From Macrotis lagotis (taxonomy: Eukaryota > Chordata > Mammalia > Peramelemorphia > Peramelidae), in contig NC_133658.1 in assembly GCF_037893015.1 (NCBI RefSeq), forward strand, positions 637,108,244 to 637,172,243: a stretch of 64,000 nt of DNA, given 5' to 3'. Below are positions 11,890 through 25,014 of this stretch, piece after piece. Each line of letters begins with the position of its first letter. Position 1 is the stretch's first letter. The notes beneath the pieces are model-generated. The model worked only from the letters and a program-made list of their open reading frames with translations, was not told where the DNA came from and made no database searches. The position numbers were made by a program, and so were the translations under genes.

Positions 11890-12152
11890 GGGCAAGTCAT
11901 TCTATTTCTTGCCTCCAAACCTTTTCATAAACTGTCTCCTATATCTGGAAACCTCTATCATCTTAGCTTCAGAAAACCCCTGTTTTCCTTCAGAGCATGA
12001 CTCAGGTATTAATTTCAACAAGATGCCTTTCCTAATACCCATGAGTGTTAGTACTCAGTTCTGACCAAATTATTCTATTTCATTTTTGTCTTTGTATTCC
12101 AGAACTCAACATTATATCTGGCACATAGGAAATGTAGAATTAAATTGAAGTG
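11890..12152 (+). repeat. L2 LINE 3' end
   Basis: The order 'aaaccttttcataaactgtc', 'tttgtctttgtattccagaa' and 'tatctggcacataggaaatg' follows the L2 3' consensus in plus orientation. Confidence 0.75.
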
Positions 12153-12364
12153 AGACCAACCACTGCTTGGAGTCTCAGTGTATTCAAAAAGAAAGTAGAA
12201 GAAATGGTGAATAATACTTAAAGTATGGTCCTTTTCTATTCAGGAAAAAAGAGATGGGAAGGAAAAAAAAGTACAGAATTATATTGGAGCAAGTGAGGGT
12301 GAGGGGAAAGATTTATTATTATCCTTTCTTCATCTGAGTCCTCATCCCATGTGTGCCACAATTA

Positions 12365-12556
12365 TGATTGTACACCATGTGGGGAGGCAGCATGAGACAA
12401 GAGAAAGAATTTTTATCTGAAGGCTGGCATATACTCATTCAACCAATTCCTAGTTATGCAACCCTGGATGATTCACTTAACCAATTTGGGTCTCTATAAA
12501 ATCAAGAATTTGTACTCAGTGACCTCTAAGGTTTTACAATCTAGTTATAAATATAT
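12365..12556 (+). repeat. MIR/THER-type SINE
   Basis: 'tagttatgcaaccctggatg', 'attcacttaaccaatttggg' and 'agtgacctctaaggttttac' follow the head-to-3' order of a THER/MIR-like element, including the 'gacctctaaggt' block of the 3' half. Confidence 0.65.
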
Positions 12557-12604
12557 GACCTTTTATGCATAAATAAAGGGAAATGGAACTGTTACCACTG
12601 CCTA

Positions 12605-12862
12605 CAGTAAGAAAAAAGAATAATAATTTCAACTTGTGTTTGTAAAGTACTTTAAAATTACTAAGTATTTTCACATTTATTCTAGCATTTGAGTTGTGCC
12701 ATGACACTATAAAAAAAGTAATATAAATATTATTGTCCCCATTTTTTTAGATGAGGAAACTGGAATTTTAAGAGAATAAGAGAATTGCCTAAAGTCATGT
12801 GGAATAACTGGGATTTGAACCCAAATCCCCTGACTTCCAGAACACTACTGTTTCAATGTACC
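12605..12862 (-). repeat. MIR-class SINE, near full length
   Basis: Minus-strand order: 'tttgtaaagtactttaaaat', 'tagatgaggaaactggaatt', 'gaattgcctaaagtcatgtg' and 'gggatttgaacccaaatccc'. This covers the MIR 3' region, CORE and tRNA-like B box. Confidence 0.8.
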
Positions 12863-13119
12863 AGGCTCCCTTTCATTCCAGTGACTGTGGATGGGAATGA
12901 TGGGAATTTAGTTGGCATACTTTGCATTGCAATTGCAGTCATTTATCCATGAACTCATTCTCATAAAAATTCCACCAAATAGGCAACATTGTTCTACAAT
13001 TTCATTTTTATTTCTACATAATAAAAATGGCACATAGCAGTGATCAGAAAAAGAAAAAAAGATCATAGAAATTGTAATCCAAAAATGTCAACAATCCCTA
13101 TACAGAGACAGAAAAACAA
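12863..13119. other. unassigned sequence
   Basis: Nothing recognised. Confidence 0.4.
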
Positions 13120-13660
13120 AAAGGAACTCTTATTTGGCAAGCAAATATTTCCTAAGGTCTCCTTAGAATAAGTTGTTTTCTTCATGAGATTAATTGTGTG
13201 ACAAATGACATGAGATGGCCTTATGAAATTTCAGTCTGAAGCAATTTCACTGCTAATGCAAATTATAAATAATATGTGCCTTTTGTCAACCGCATTCCTC
13301 AATAATCTAATTGTATCAAGCTAATGAGACCTGGGTTAGGAAATGCACTGAGGTTCCCATGCCCCAGGTCAAAGGAAGCTGAAAGATTCACAGAGCAGAT
13401 GTGCTTAGTCTCAAGAGGACGGCAGCTGTATCACTTGGTTGACCCAAATAGCTTTAGTTGTGGAGGGAGCTATGCACTTGACCTTTCAGCCAGAGGTAAA
13501 GTGCCACCCTGTTGGCTTGCAGCAAAAAGGATGGGGAAGGGAGATAAATTCTTCATCTCCCTCTGATTCCCACTTGTTTGCTCTTAATTGTGTGAAAGAG
13601 CTTCCTGCCCAGTGAACTGTGAATACTATCAATACTATCAATTCATATGTGGTCGGATTC
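13120..13660. promoter_or_regulatory. candidate conserved non-coding island
   Basis: A repeat-free block with richer composition than its surroundings and a density of transcription-factor-like words. These include ATTAAT and TAAT homeodomain cores, the POU octamer ATGCAAAT (about 13256), GGTCAAAGG (13366), a nuclear-receptor half-site-like word, and the E-box CAGCTG (13425). The 80-codon open frame at 13324-13566 has no recognised domain and could be chance. Regulatory function is inference; no conservation data were available. Confidence 0.35.
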
Positions 13661-13777
13661 TGAAATGAATCCTTATGTTCATGTCCTTTTTGTTTGGTGA
13701 ATTGTTGTTGTTGTCATTGTTGTTGCTATCATGAGATTTTTACCAGAGGAGATTAGACTGGAGCAGCAATGAGGTGA

Positions 13778-14035
13778 CTAAAAATAATAGCTGCTATTTA
13801 CATAGGGCTTACAATGTACCAGAACTCAATAAATATATAACACTTGACCCTCATACCAACTCTAGGAGGCAGGTGATATAATTAACCTCATTTTACAGCT
13901 GAGGAAACTGAGGCAAGTAGAGTTTAAGTGGCTTGCCCAGGGGCACACAGGCAGTAAATGTCTGAGGCCAGATTTGACTCAGGCTTTCTGACTCCAAGCC
14001 GGCTGTTCTGTCCATTCTGTCACCTAGCTGCCCAA
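13778..14035 (-). repeat. MIR/CORE-SINE, near full length
   Basis: Minus-strand element with 'tttacagctgaggaaactga', 'gtggcttgcccaggggcaca' and a head ending at the 'cacctagctgccc' side. The 3' region extends to about 13778 ('tacatagggcttacaatgta'). It is better preserved than other MIR copies here. Confidence 0.85.
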
Positions 14036-14599
14036 ACATCACCAAGACCACTATGACTGCAGCTGCCATGACCATCACCACCACTATTGACTACTTCTTC
14101 CTCCTCCTCTTGCTCTTCCTCTTCTTTCTCATTCTCACCACTTCTCCAAATGGGTGTTATTTATTTTACTTTCAGAAGATCTAAAACCATGCCATTCCAG
14201 GTTGCGACTGACTTCAGCTACTATAGCAATACCTTTGTACAATAATTGGATGAGACTCTTGAGTGAAAAATTCCATGTTTTAAAAGTAATACATGACATA
14301 AGCTCCCTAACCTTGAGGTTAGGATATATATGTGGGCAGAGATGTAATTCTCTACATCCTCAGCATGATGTAATTTAGGGGCAGGGCTTCATTAGGACTT
14401 TATACTAATATCTTGGTCCATTTCCAAAGTCCAATTTCAGAACTTTTATTTCTAAGTCTCTCATAACTTTGCTTTTATGCTTCCATTTCAGCACAGCTGA
14501 GGAAGCATTTTTTATTTAACATAGGTCTTTTTCATCACTATGATTTGTGATACTATGGGACAATAGAATCCATTGCCCCATGCCAACAAAGTTCTGTTT
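14036..14599. other. unassigned sequence with a pyrimidine run
   Basis: A CTCCTC/TTCTTC-rich stretch at 14092-14140 is the only structure seen. No gene. Confidence 0.45.
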
Positions 14600-15190
14600 C
14601 CTTCAATAAACTTACTGATGTTTTATTTAGGATATTTCTAAAGTCCTAGGAAAGATCTTCACTATCTCCCCAGGGGAATAAAGAGTTCTCACAGTAAGTT
14701 TTAATTGTTGTTGTTCCTTTCTCATATTCAACTGAAATTCCCTTTCCTGAGTTCTATTCTTTGCTCTATCCCTCTGCATCCTGCCAAATGATTCTTCCTT
14801 CCCTGAGGTGTTTACATCTTTCAAATATTTGTATGCTGTTATCATGTCCCCTCTTAGCCCATCACTTAGCCAAAATATACATTACATTGTGTTCCTTTAA
14901 TCTCGCCACATAAATCAACCCTCCATTCCCCTAATCATTTTTCTGTCCTTCTATGAAGTCACTCCAATTTGGCTTTGGGTTCTGAAGTGCCCAAAATGGA
15001 AGACAGATTTCCATGTGCAGCCTCACCACTGTCATGTTGAGACTCTATCACCTCCCAGGTCCTTAATATAATGCTTCTTCATCTGCCAACCAAATTAGTA
15101 TTGGTCTTTTTTGCTGTTTTGCTTTTGTTGCTGCTATATCCCTTTCTTCCTGGAGGTCCAACCACATGCCCAAGTTGAAGAGTTCTTATT
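14600..15190 (-). repeat. CR1/L3-type LINE remnant
   Basis: On the minus strand the blocks 'tatgctgttatcatgtcccc', 'cactccaatttggctttggg', 'ttctgaagtgcccaaaatgg' and 'gtgcagcctcaccactgtca' match, in order, the 3' region of CR1-clade LINEs known from amniotes. It is ancient and heavily mutated, with no open frame of note. Confidence 0.7.
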
Positions 15191-16994
15191 AAGTTGTTTT
15201 TAAGCAACCAGTGAGAGCAGAGAGCCTATTTTTTATTAAGGAAGAAAAAGCAGAATTTTCCTTTTCCATTTTCTCGTAACATTGGGATTTTTTTTTTCAA
15301 TTTTTTTCCAGGGAGGTTGTATTAAGGATGAAACCAGACGTGGAAAATCTTAGCCCCTCAAAGGAATGTTTTAAGGGGAGAAATGATGGAGGAAATACTG
15401 GAAGGCCTTGCTATAACTTTACCAAATATTCTTCCATAAGGCACAGAAAAAAGAATTGATTTTCTGATATGTGTTTTCTATATTTAAAACAAAACTGGAT
15501 AGCTCCTCAGTGATTTAGAGGCATTTTTAATCCAGAAGTATCTGAGATTATTCTTTTTAATGATATTCTTGAAAAAGGGAATTCTTCACCTTCTTGACTG
15601 GCCCCAATATTTGAATTGACCTTGTATTGTGTCTGTCTTAATACTAAAGTAGTGTATGGATGCTAATCAGAGGTCATTAACACTTGATTTTTGTTATTTC
15701 AGAGATGTGTGGGTGTATATGAACTTGTTATGCCAACTTTTATAGTATTTCTTGGAAATTTAGACATTTTGGTTTCAAGGGGCTGGATTTGAAGTATTTT
15801 CCACATTTATTTTCTCTCCCACTGTGCATAACACAGTTTCTAAGTTTAGGTAGTTTCTTCTTTTCTGGGTTTGATAGTTACCAGAACCAATAGATTTACT
15901 CAGTGACTTCCTGAAGCTTGATTAATTTGACTAACCTTAACTCGTACTCTGAGTTTGTTAGTAAACTCAATGCAACCATTCAGTTACTTTTGTGCCTCTG
16001 CTGTGTGCTCTGTCTACTGCGTTTTTCTCAATCAATTGAACTTCTTATACTCTAAATTCTAATTAATATATGTTAGGATATAATTTGTCATTAAAGTTTA
16101 GAGTTAATGGAATCTATAAAATAATTTTGTTAAGATTAGTCAGGTCAACAGTATCTATTAACTATTTACTACATTCTAGGTACTAAGTTTTGGTTATTCT
16201 TGAATCACAAATAATCCAAGAGATTCTCTGGGTTGTATGTGGTTTAGTCTCCTAGAGTATCAATCAGAGATGCACATAGATTAGGGCAATTAAGATTTTC
16301 CCCAAGGTTCTGACTTGCTGAGAATAATTCTTCTCCATTATAATCCAAAGAATATCAGGTTAGTGAGTGGGATAAAGATAGGGTACAATTTAGGGAAGGA
16401 TCAAGTTGGCATACCCATTCTCCTAGAATATCCATTGTTGAATTCTTCACTACCTTCTCCCTTCATTCCTACTGAAAGAATGCAGGCTTATCAGGATCTC
16501 CTTGTTTTTTTCTTTCAGCTGGGGAAACAAACAATCAAACAAAAAGCAATTAGTTATGTCACTGGTGTAACTGTAAGAGCAATTTTCTTTCTAGTTTTGG
16601 CATAAATGACTTGAAGTTTAATCTAAAGCAATTTTGTTCTTTTGGCTGATTTGTGAGGTTTTATTTTTTAACTTTTGTTTTTGTAATGACAAGAAGGAAT
16701 GACTGAGGGTGAAGTGGTTCACAGGGTCTCTTGATCTGCTAAAGGAGTCAACATACCATGAAAGTTTTCTATTGGCTACTCCCCTGACTTAGATGGGTAA
16801 TCATCTAGTACTACATTCCAAAGAGATCTAAATACTTTCCAAATATGGTTCTACTCCTCCTAGAGCACTTAGCTATCCCTCTATTTAACTGAAGGATAGA
16901 AGTTTAATATTTTGTAGCTCTAAAGACACTAGATATTTTGCCAGTGCTATAAAAAGAATTTATGTATTTTCCAACTCAAATTTTGCTCAGTGTC
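15191..16994. other. unassigned 1.8-kb stretch
   Basis: No recognised repeat over most of its length. A poly-T run is at 15291-15297. The 96-codon frame at 16315-16605 has no recognisable motif. It may be single-copy DNA or repeats decayed beyond recognition. Confidence 0.45.
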
Positions 16995-17011
16995 ACCCAC
17001 GCTATTTTTAA
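16995..17011. repeat. left copy of L1 target-site duplication
   Basis: 'acccacgctatttttaa' matches 18199-18215 ('acccacactatttttaa') at 16 of 17 positions. The pair brackets the minus-strand L1 and its nested pseudogene. Confidence 0.9.
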
Positions 17012-18198
<1,187 letters not shown>

Positions 18199-18215
18199 AC
18201 CCACACTATTTTTAA
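18199..18215. repeat. right copy of L1 target-site duplication
   Basis: Partner of 16995-17011, one mismatch in 17. Confidence 0.9.
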
Positions 18216-18284
18216 CAGACATGATACCTATCAATTCACCATATAGCTGAAGTATACCTGTTTTGTTTTTGTTTTTGTCAAAGA

Positions 18285-18445
18285 AAGTGGTAAAAAATGA
18301 AAAAGATCACTTTTCAAAGGATCTGGGTTCAAATGTTCCCTATCTTTGTTATTTATTTCCAATGTGTGACCTAGGATAAATAACCTAGTGAGGCATCAGT
18401 TTCTTCAACTGCAAAATGATGGAGTAAATGACATTGTTTTAAATC
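18285..18445 (+). repeat. MIR-class SINE
   Basis: Plus-strand 'ggatctgggttcaaatgttc', 'caatgtgtgacctaggataa' and 'atcagtttcttcaactgcaa' give the MIR head and CORE order. Confidence 0.7.
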
Positions 18446-18720
18446 CAGGAATTTAGATAGTAGGTGAACAAGATTTCCTCAGGATCTACCATAAAGTGGA
18501 AAATTTCTTTGAATTAATCATTTTTATTTCAACAAAGAAGAAAAGCATATTCATACATACAAACCACAACCAAAATATACTTGCCAAAAACAAGTTAAAC
18601 AAAATAGTATGAAGGGTTAGTTACTTTAGAGAGTTGATGCAAGATTTGGAATTTATTCTTTATTGAAAGAAGACATGTGAGTGGGGAGAGAGTGGGAATA
18701 AGATGGAATAGAATGTGATA
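18446..18720. other. unassigned sequence
   Basis: Nothing recognised. Confidence 0.4.
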
Positions 18721-18721
18721 A

Positions 18722-18980
18722 GTATTTATATGGTTCTTCCTATGTCCCAGGAATAATGCCAGGAACTTTTTACAAATATTGTCTTTTTTGATCCTCACAA
18801 CAAGTCTCAAAGGAAGGTGCTATCATTATCTCTGTTTTCTAGATGAGGAAACTGAGACAGAAAGAGGCTAGGAGACTTGCTTAAGGTCACACATCCAGGA
18901 AGTTCCTAAAGCCACATTTGAACTTGGGTTTTCCTAACTCTAGATCCAGTGTTCTTTATCCACCATGCCACTTATCTATT
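18722..18980 (-). repeat. MIR-class SINE, near full length
   Basis: Minus-strand order: 'cctatgtcccaggaataatg', 'tagatgaggaaactgagaca', 'gacttgcttaaggtcacaca' and 'catttgaacttgggttttcc', ending at the head near 'ccaccatgccact'. Confidence 0.85.
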
Positions 18981-19119
18981 TTTAATAATTCTTTTTTGGT
19001 AGAAAGTAAATGTAATATAGCTTGTTGGATTTAAATTGAATTTCTTCCCCTTTAGTGTAATCTTCCCTTATATAAATGTAGTCAGTGGAAAAGGAAATTG
19101 AATGCTATACTTATCCCTG

Positions 19120-19320
19120 AGTTTCATTCTTGCCTCCAGAACTAAGTAGGCAAATGACCCCAAGCACAAAACTTAGCTTTCCTCAATTGTCAAATGATAT
19201 TATCATAGTGGGGTACTTCCTTTCTCAGCCTGTTATGAGGGTCAGATGAGATCAAGTTTGAAATTACTTTATAAACTTTAAAGTTCTATAGAAGTGCTGT
19301 TATTATTATTATTGCATTGT
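19120..19320 (+). repeat. MIR/THER-type SINE
   Basis: 'atgaccccaagcacaaaact', 'gtcagatgagatcaagtttg' and 'taaagttctatagaagtgct' precede a TTATTATTATT tail, as in MIR-class elements. Confidence 0.65.
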
Positions 19321-19329
19321 ATTTTAGCT

Positions 19330-19690
19330 CTGCCTTTTTCATTATGCATCACTTCATACAAATCTTCCTCATATTTCTCTGAATTCCTTATTGCATAGTA
19401 ACAGTGCACTTAATTTATACACACTACAACTATTTAAACTGACCCTAACTGCAGGGAATGTTGTTTCTAATCACCCTTTATCTTTGCAAATTATGCTATG
19501 TTTTTTTTTTTTGAGGGGGGGAGCGAAGTTCAGGTAGGTCTTTAATTCCTGTCAATAACCTGTTTGGAATATAAACCCAGTAGTGGATTTATTGGGCCAA
19601 ATGGGGATGAACAGAACAGTTTTGTACTTTTATTGTAAAATACCATATTGCTTTCCATAGCAACCAGAGTGAAGTCACAACCTCACCACA
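19330..19690 (-). repeat. L1 LINE fragment
   Basis: Minus-strand ORF2 C-terminal region: 'gcatcacttcatacaaatct', 'aaacccagtagtggatttat', 'tgggccaaatggggatgaac' and 'atattgctttccatagcaac'. An internal poly-T run at 19501-19512 may be a small later insertion scar. Confidence 0.8.
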
Positions 19691-20205
19691 TGCAGTGCAC
19701 TTTATTAAGTTCTATGGACACAGTCTCTGTCCTTAAGGAGTTTATAGATGAATAAGGAAATCAAGACCCCAGTATGAAAAAAAGTCTAAGATCGTACATA
19801 AGGAAGATATACTGAAAAGCACCAAACAAATGCAACTATGGAGAACCCCATGTATAATTGCAGAACTGATGCTGGGCAGAATGAAGATAGTGATATCAAT
19901 GAAGTTTAGTTACATATAATATTAAACTCTCTTAATAATCAAATAATAATTCAGCAATGTAATATCTACTGTATCCCCTACAGAAGAAACATGATAAGAG
20001 CTAGTAATTAGGATGATCACTTGGATTGGGTCAATCTCATACACAAGGAAGCAGAGACTGAATTGAGATCTAAGTCATTATAAAACAAAGCCCAGACTAA
20101 TTTGAAGCTAGGATTTCTTTTGAGTATCAAAACTCAAGACACTGAGAGAGAGAGAAAAGCAAGAAGGCAGGAAAAGGTTCAGAATTCAAGTTAAGAAAAA
20201 CAATA
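19691..20205. other. unassigned sequence with an ancient repeat patch
   Basis: About 19696-19760 ('ttattaagttctatggacac ... ccttaaggagtttatagatg') resembles the same unnamed old mammalian motif seen near 4335 and 44630. The rest is unrecognised. Confidence 0.4.
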
Positions 20206-20211
20206 CTGGGG

Positions 20212-20362
20212 CAGTTAGGTGGCACGGTGGATAGAGCACCACCCTTGGAGTCAGGAGAACCTGAATTCAAATTTGACCTCAACCACTTGATACTTCCTAC
20301 CTATGTATGACTTTGGGCAAGTCATTGAATCCCATTGCTTTGCAAAATTAAAAAAAAAAAAG
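20212..20362 (+). mobile_element. tRNA-derived marsupial-type SINE
   Basis: Complete plus-strand copy from 'ggggcagttaggtggcacgg' to 'cccattgctttgcaaaatta' and a 12-base A tail. Flanks 'aagaaaaacaatac' and 'aagaatgtcaatac' share 11 of 14 bases, a plausible aged target-site duplication. Confidence 0.9.
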
Positions 20363-21782
20363 AATGTCAATACACCATGCAGCCAGAGGCAACAAGATTG
20401 ATGGACTGGTCACTTGCTCGACTGATCAACTCTAGAAAAGCTATGTCTATTTTCTCTTATCACTGTGATTCTTCAACAGTCCTGGCCTGAAGGACATGAC
20501 TGTTTCAAGGCCTACTGAATTGTGGGAGTTTTGTAAATAGGTATTCACGTGACACATGTGATACTACTGTGCACACCCCTGACAGTTGATAACTCCCCTT
20601 AAAGCATTTTTTCCCAAGATAGGGCTATAAATTTGTAATGATCTATTATATTAATTGGTTCCCCATAAGTCTAAGAATTGCTTTTAATATGTGACCAATA
20701 GTGGACTCTAGACTTTAAAGCAAAGTGAAAGTGACAGGTCCAAAGGGTATCAAATACATGATTTTGGTCTCATTCACAACCAGTTTGGTGATCACTCAAA
20801 CACTAATGAGAAAAATCAAAGTTCACAATATAATATACAATATCAGTTTAGGTGCACAGGAAGATATCAAACTTAATAGTCTGCAAGTAGAACAATGACA
20901 AACTATTATATATTTTATTATAGGAAGAACACAACAGCGTTTTACAGAACAAAGTATGAAAAAGTAATGAAGAATGCAAATTTTCAAACACTGTGATGGT
21001 GATGAGGAAGGGAAGATAAGGTCTGAAGGGAAAGGTCAATATCAACTTGAGGGATCAGGGTATGTCATCAAAACAAATTGAACATTTTTTGAACACATGT
21101 ATGACACAAAAGAGTGTTACACTTAGGGAAAATGGATATGGAAGTGATATGAAGGCTAGATTGAATACAGAAAGGAGAAGTAGCTAGAAGGTTAGAGTTA
21201 ACCCACCTTAATTTCTAAAAGGGGAGTTGAGACTATTGCAAGCAAGGAAGCTGTAGCAACCTGTGGCAGGTGAGGTTAACTTTGACTCCTCAAAAATTGA
21301 TCTGAGACAAGCTGTGGGTCCTTTAGGAAAGAAGAAATTAAAAATAGCTTTCAAAGGTTTGGCAAGAAGCTCCTGAGACCTGAGGGAACTTTACTGACTG
21401 ATTTTTTAGCCTTCTAATGGTAACTTTTTAATATTTTTTTTTTTTATCAAATGTTCTGCTTTTAAGCCACCTTGAGATTACTTCTACCTAAGAGTACTGA
21501 AATTTGATTTTAGTAAAGGATTGTTTGTATAAACTCTTTGGCTCTGAGTAATCCATTGTAGCAGATTTAGGCTCCTAACTTACGATAGCAGTAGTCAAGG
21601 CAAAGGGAAATGATGGCTTGTGCTAGGTTTAATGCAGTGAATAGAGAGAATGAAGAGGTGAGAAATCATACAAGTGAGATTCTTTAAAGTCATTAGATAT
21701 TACCCTATGATCCTTCTGAGTTACTCCTTCAATTTCAAGAAAATGAATCAGTTACCCTCTGGTGACTAAATGTGCTAATTCT
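20363..21782. other. unassigned 1.4-kb stretch
   Basis: No repeat family recognised and no gene. Small open frames (for example 20848-21045 minus) carry no known motif. One of the longer apparently single-copy segments. Confidence 0.5.
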
Positions 21783-22228
21783 TTTTTTTTTAAATTGTTC
21801 TCAATTATATGAAAAAAATTCACTTTTGAAAATTTTGGATATCAAATATTTCCCCTCAATTCTTTTTTTCCTCTCCCTGAGAAAGTAATTTAATGTGGAT
21901 TTTTATAAATGTGAAGTCATACAAAATATTTTTGAACTAGCCATGTTGCAAAAGAAAACACAGACAAAAAGAAATCCAAGAATAATAGAGTAAAAGAAGT
22001 ATATTTCCATTTGTATCCACTCTATCAGTTTTTCTCTGGAGGTGGAGAATTTTCATCATAAGGCCTTTGAAACTGTCTTGAATCATTATATTGCTGAGAA
22101 TAACTAAGTCATTCACAGTTGATCATGATCAATATTAATATTAATATTTGCAATGTTCTCCTTGTTCTATTTCACTTTGCATCATTCACATAAGTCTTAC
22201 TAGTCAACCTATTATTTGAGTGTAATTT
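21783..22228 (-). repeat. L1 LINE 3'UTR fragment
   Basis: Minus-strand L1 3'UTR with 'ctggaggtggagaattttca', 'attatattgctgagaataac' and 'agtcattcacagttgatcat', ending near 'cattcacataagtcttacta'. The poly-T at about 21782-21790 is the tail of the element. Confidence 0.85.
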
Positions 22229-22684
22229 TGGAAAGGAGTCCCCAAATCTGTGTGCTAACTTACCAAGGCATTTAAAAATACTATGTCATATTTGAATTTC
22301 ATCACCATAATTATGAAGTATTAATTATTCCCCATTTGTCAATTAATAAAACTAAAACCAAAGAGAATAAGAAAATTGCTCATATTTACTTACAAAGTAA
22401 GTTATCAGAAGCAAAATTAGAACCATCATTGATTCTGACTTTAGCACAATATCTATTAAATCATGTTGACTCATACATATATCCATTAAACCATGCTGAC
22501 TTAGATCTTTTGGTATACACTCTGTATATGATTGGTCCAAATTTTCTACTTCTATAGATAATAATCATAATTAAAAATCCGATTGTTTCTGAACCCAAAC
22601 CTTTAATTTTTCTTTCACTTATTTTTATAGTAATGCTAAAAAAGAGATCTTTTTTTCTTTTCATTAAGCCTTAGCATAGTATAG
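22229..22684. other. unassigned sequence with overlapping short ORFs
   Basis: Open frames of 60-75 codons on both strands (22336-22557 plus; 22352-22540 and 22461-22664 minus) overlap and none has a recognised domain. Likely chance. Confidence 0.45.
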
Positions 22685-22908
22685 ATAGGTATCACAGTAG
22701 ACAGAACTCTGGGCCTAGAGTAATGACAATCTGAGTACAGATTCCAACTCAGACACTATCTATGAGATCCTGGAGAAGTCATATAACCTCTTTTCTGCAT
22801 GAATTTCATCAATTATAAAATGAGGATAATAAAAATATCTGTCTTTGAGAGTTGTGGTGATTATTAAATGAGATATTTGTGAAATGCTCAGCACAGTGTT
22901 ATTCAGTC
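22685..22908 (+). repeat. MIR/THER-class SINE, near full length
   Basis: From 'tatcacagtagacagaactc' through 'attccaactcagacactatc', 'gaagtcatataacctctttt' and 'ttataaaatgaggataataa' to 'aaatgctcagcacagtgtta'. Plus strand. Confidence 0.85.
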
Positions 22909-22997
22909 ATCCAGTTATATCTGAATCTTCTTGATCTAATGGATTTTTTTCTTCATGGGGCTTACTTGGCAGAGATTCTGGAATGGTGGATCACCTT
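22909..22997 (-). repeat. 3' fragment of MAR1-like CORE-SINE
   Basis: 'attcagtcatccagttatat' and 'cttacttggcagagattctg' match the reverse complement of the BovB-like tail of CORE-SINEs, as at 25600-25680 and 53332-53400. Confidence 0.55.
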
Positions 22998-23117
22998 TTA
23001 TCAGAAATTTCCACTATGATCTGTTCATCTTGGGTAACCTAGTACAGTATTGCTAACAGCTTCATTTACCTTTGCAAGTCACTTCAAAGGAACTTGACAC
23101 AGAGGAGATGTATAACT

Positions 23118-23215
23118 CTTCCTTCCTTCCTTTCTTCCCTCCTTCCTTCCCTACTTCTCCTTCTCTTCTCCATTCTTATCTTCTTTCCTTATCTTCTTCC
23201 TTTTCTTTCCTCTAA
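23118..23215. repeat. (CTTC)-rich polypyrimidine tract
   Basis: Nearly pure C/T on the plus strand with TTCC-type units. Confidence 0.85.
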
Positions 23216-24965
23216 ACTCTTTACAGAGATGTAATTGTAAAATATCTGGAATGAAAAAACTATTTGGACAGAGCAAATATGGTGATTATTTTGCTTTAGA
23301 ATACATATTAATTACGAATTTTTTTCTATAGGAGAAGTGAGTTAGAAGGGAGACAAATAAATATTTTTTAATTGATCAAATAAAATTTAATTTAAAAACC
23401 ATGGTATATAATATTTTCTTGACTGCCAAATCCTCTTTCATTGATGAGCTCTATCTAATCACTTTTCCTTTGCAGTATTCTCATTCCTTTAATAATGCAG
23501 TCCTTATTCTGCTATTCCATTACGATCAAGGCTTAAATAATGGTATCATTGTGACATGCCTATTTACAAGTATATTTTATTTATTTGCCTTATTTATGTA
23601 TGTCAACTAAATGACTGATGATTATTTTTCAACAATAAATTAATAATTTATCATAAAACTATCAGGGTCAGAGCTATTGCTAATTAGATAAGTGATTAAA
23701 CAGAAATATTGTTCAAAAGAGTTGTGAACTACAGGTATCCATAAGAAAACTTGTTCTAAAATATGAATATCAAGAAAAATTAAAAGTGCTAATTGTTGCT
23801 ATGTTTGCAAATGACATTGTGGCAGTATACCCCTCACAAAATAATCCTTCCGGTTATTTTCCTAGGTCAAGATAAGTTGAGGATGTGATACAGCATCCAT
23901 CAGAAACCGTAGCTCACAAGTCCCCTCCCTGTGAATGTTTTACTATCCCAATTGAAAAAGGACATTTTAGTTCCAAACAAAAGTCATTTAATAAAACAAT
24001 ATAATAAATTAAATGGTAAGAAAATACTATACCCCCCAAATCCCAAATAAATGGAGAACTCTCTCCCCTAGGTTACCATACCCCCAGTAAAGAAATATAT
24101 ATTCCAGAGTATGAGTATTACTAGGGAAGATAATTGGAGGGAACATGCTCCATCACACAAAAGCAGTTGGTATACATAAACATATACAGCTATGTTTAAT
24201 TAGTAAACACACATGTCTGGGGAGCTCATTTCTCTTGCTGAACGAACAGTGTAATCTAAAGTTTTCATGGCATTTCTCATTCCTAGACTTAATGGCTGTG
24301 GTAGACAAGGTGGCCCCAATCTACAGTGGGCATCTCTGTTGGTCTAATGTTTCTTCTAATAGTCATCATCTCCTTGGCAGACATCTGTTACTCTCTACTA
24401 CCATCTGCTGGAGACGTGTTTAACTTGTAAACAAAGGAGGACTAAAGGTATTTTAGCAGAGAAATTGGAGCTACCTCATCTGGCCAAGCAATGCTAACAA
24501 AATGACCAGAACAAAATTGTCCTATATTTCTGCAACCTTTTTCCTTCATGCTCTTAAGGTCTTTGACCAAAGTCAAATGTCCGATTTAGGGTTAGAAAAT
24601 TCCTATTAATTCTTGTTAAATATCAGATTGTCCTTCTACTCTTCAAAACTCATTTCAGAAACCCAACATAATATTTTGTGATTAACATATAATATAACTA
24701 GGGACAAAAAACCAAAAGACCTTAGTCAGAGTTGTAAGTTTCAAACTTACAATTCCCGCCCCCCATGCTCTTCCCTAATAACAAAAGTCAGTGGATATCT
24801 CCCAATACATATTGAACACAATTTAATTCGCATTAGTTTTCTCAGATGTTGCCACTTTGGATTCCTAATTAGGGAGTTTTACTCATCCTGAATCTTTCTG
24901 AATAGTGCTACCACTTCTAGTAAATGAAATCCTAGTCAAAAGAAAATTCACAACACTGTATAAAG
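23216..24965. other. unassigned 1.7-kb stretch
   Basis: No repeat identified with confidence. 23820-24480 is somewhat richer in GC than its surroundings and holds a 92-codon open frame (24145-24423) with no recognised motif. It could be an old LTR or a decayed exon, but I see no LTR ends (no paired TG...CA termini). Confidence 0.4.
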
Positions 24966-24972
24966 CAACTTG

Positions 24973-25014
24973 ATCTCTCTCTCTCTCTCTCTCTCCTCTC
25001 TCTTTCATTATTTA
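24973..25014. repeat. (TC)n microsatellite
   Basis: Eleven or more TC dinucleotides followed by an imperfect CT run. Confidence 0.95.

Noticed and set aside
22121..22150. Palindromic 'ttgatcatgatcaa' as an operator-like site
   Set aside because: It is part of the L1 3'UTR consensus ('cagttgatcat').
23820..24480. Possible LTR of an endogenous retrovirus
   Set aside because: No paired TG...CA termini, primer-binding site or flanking duplication could be seen.
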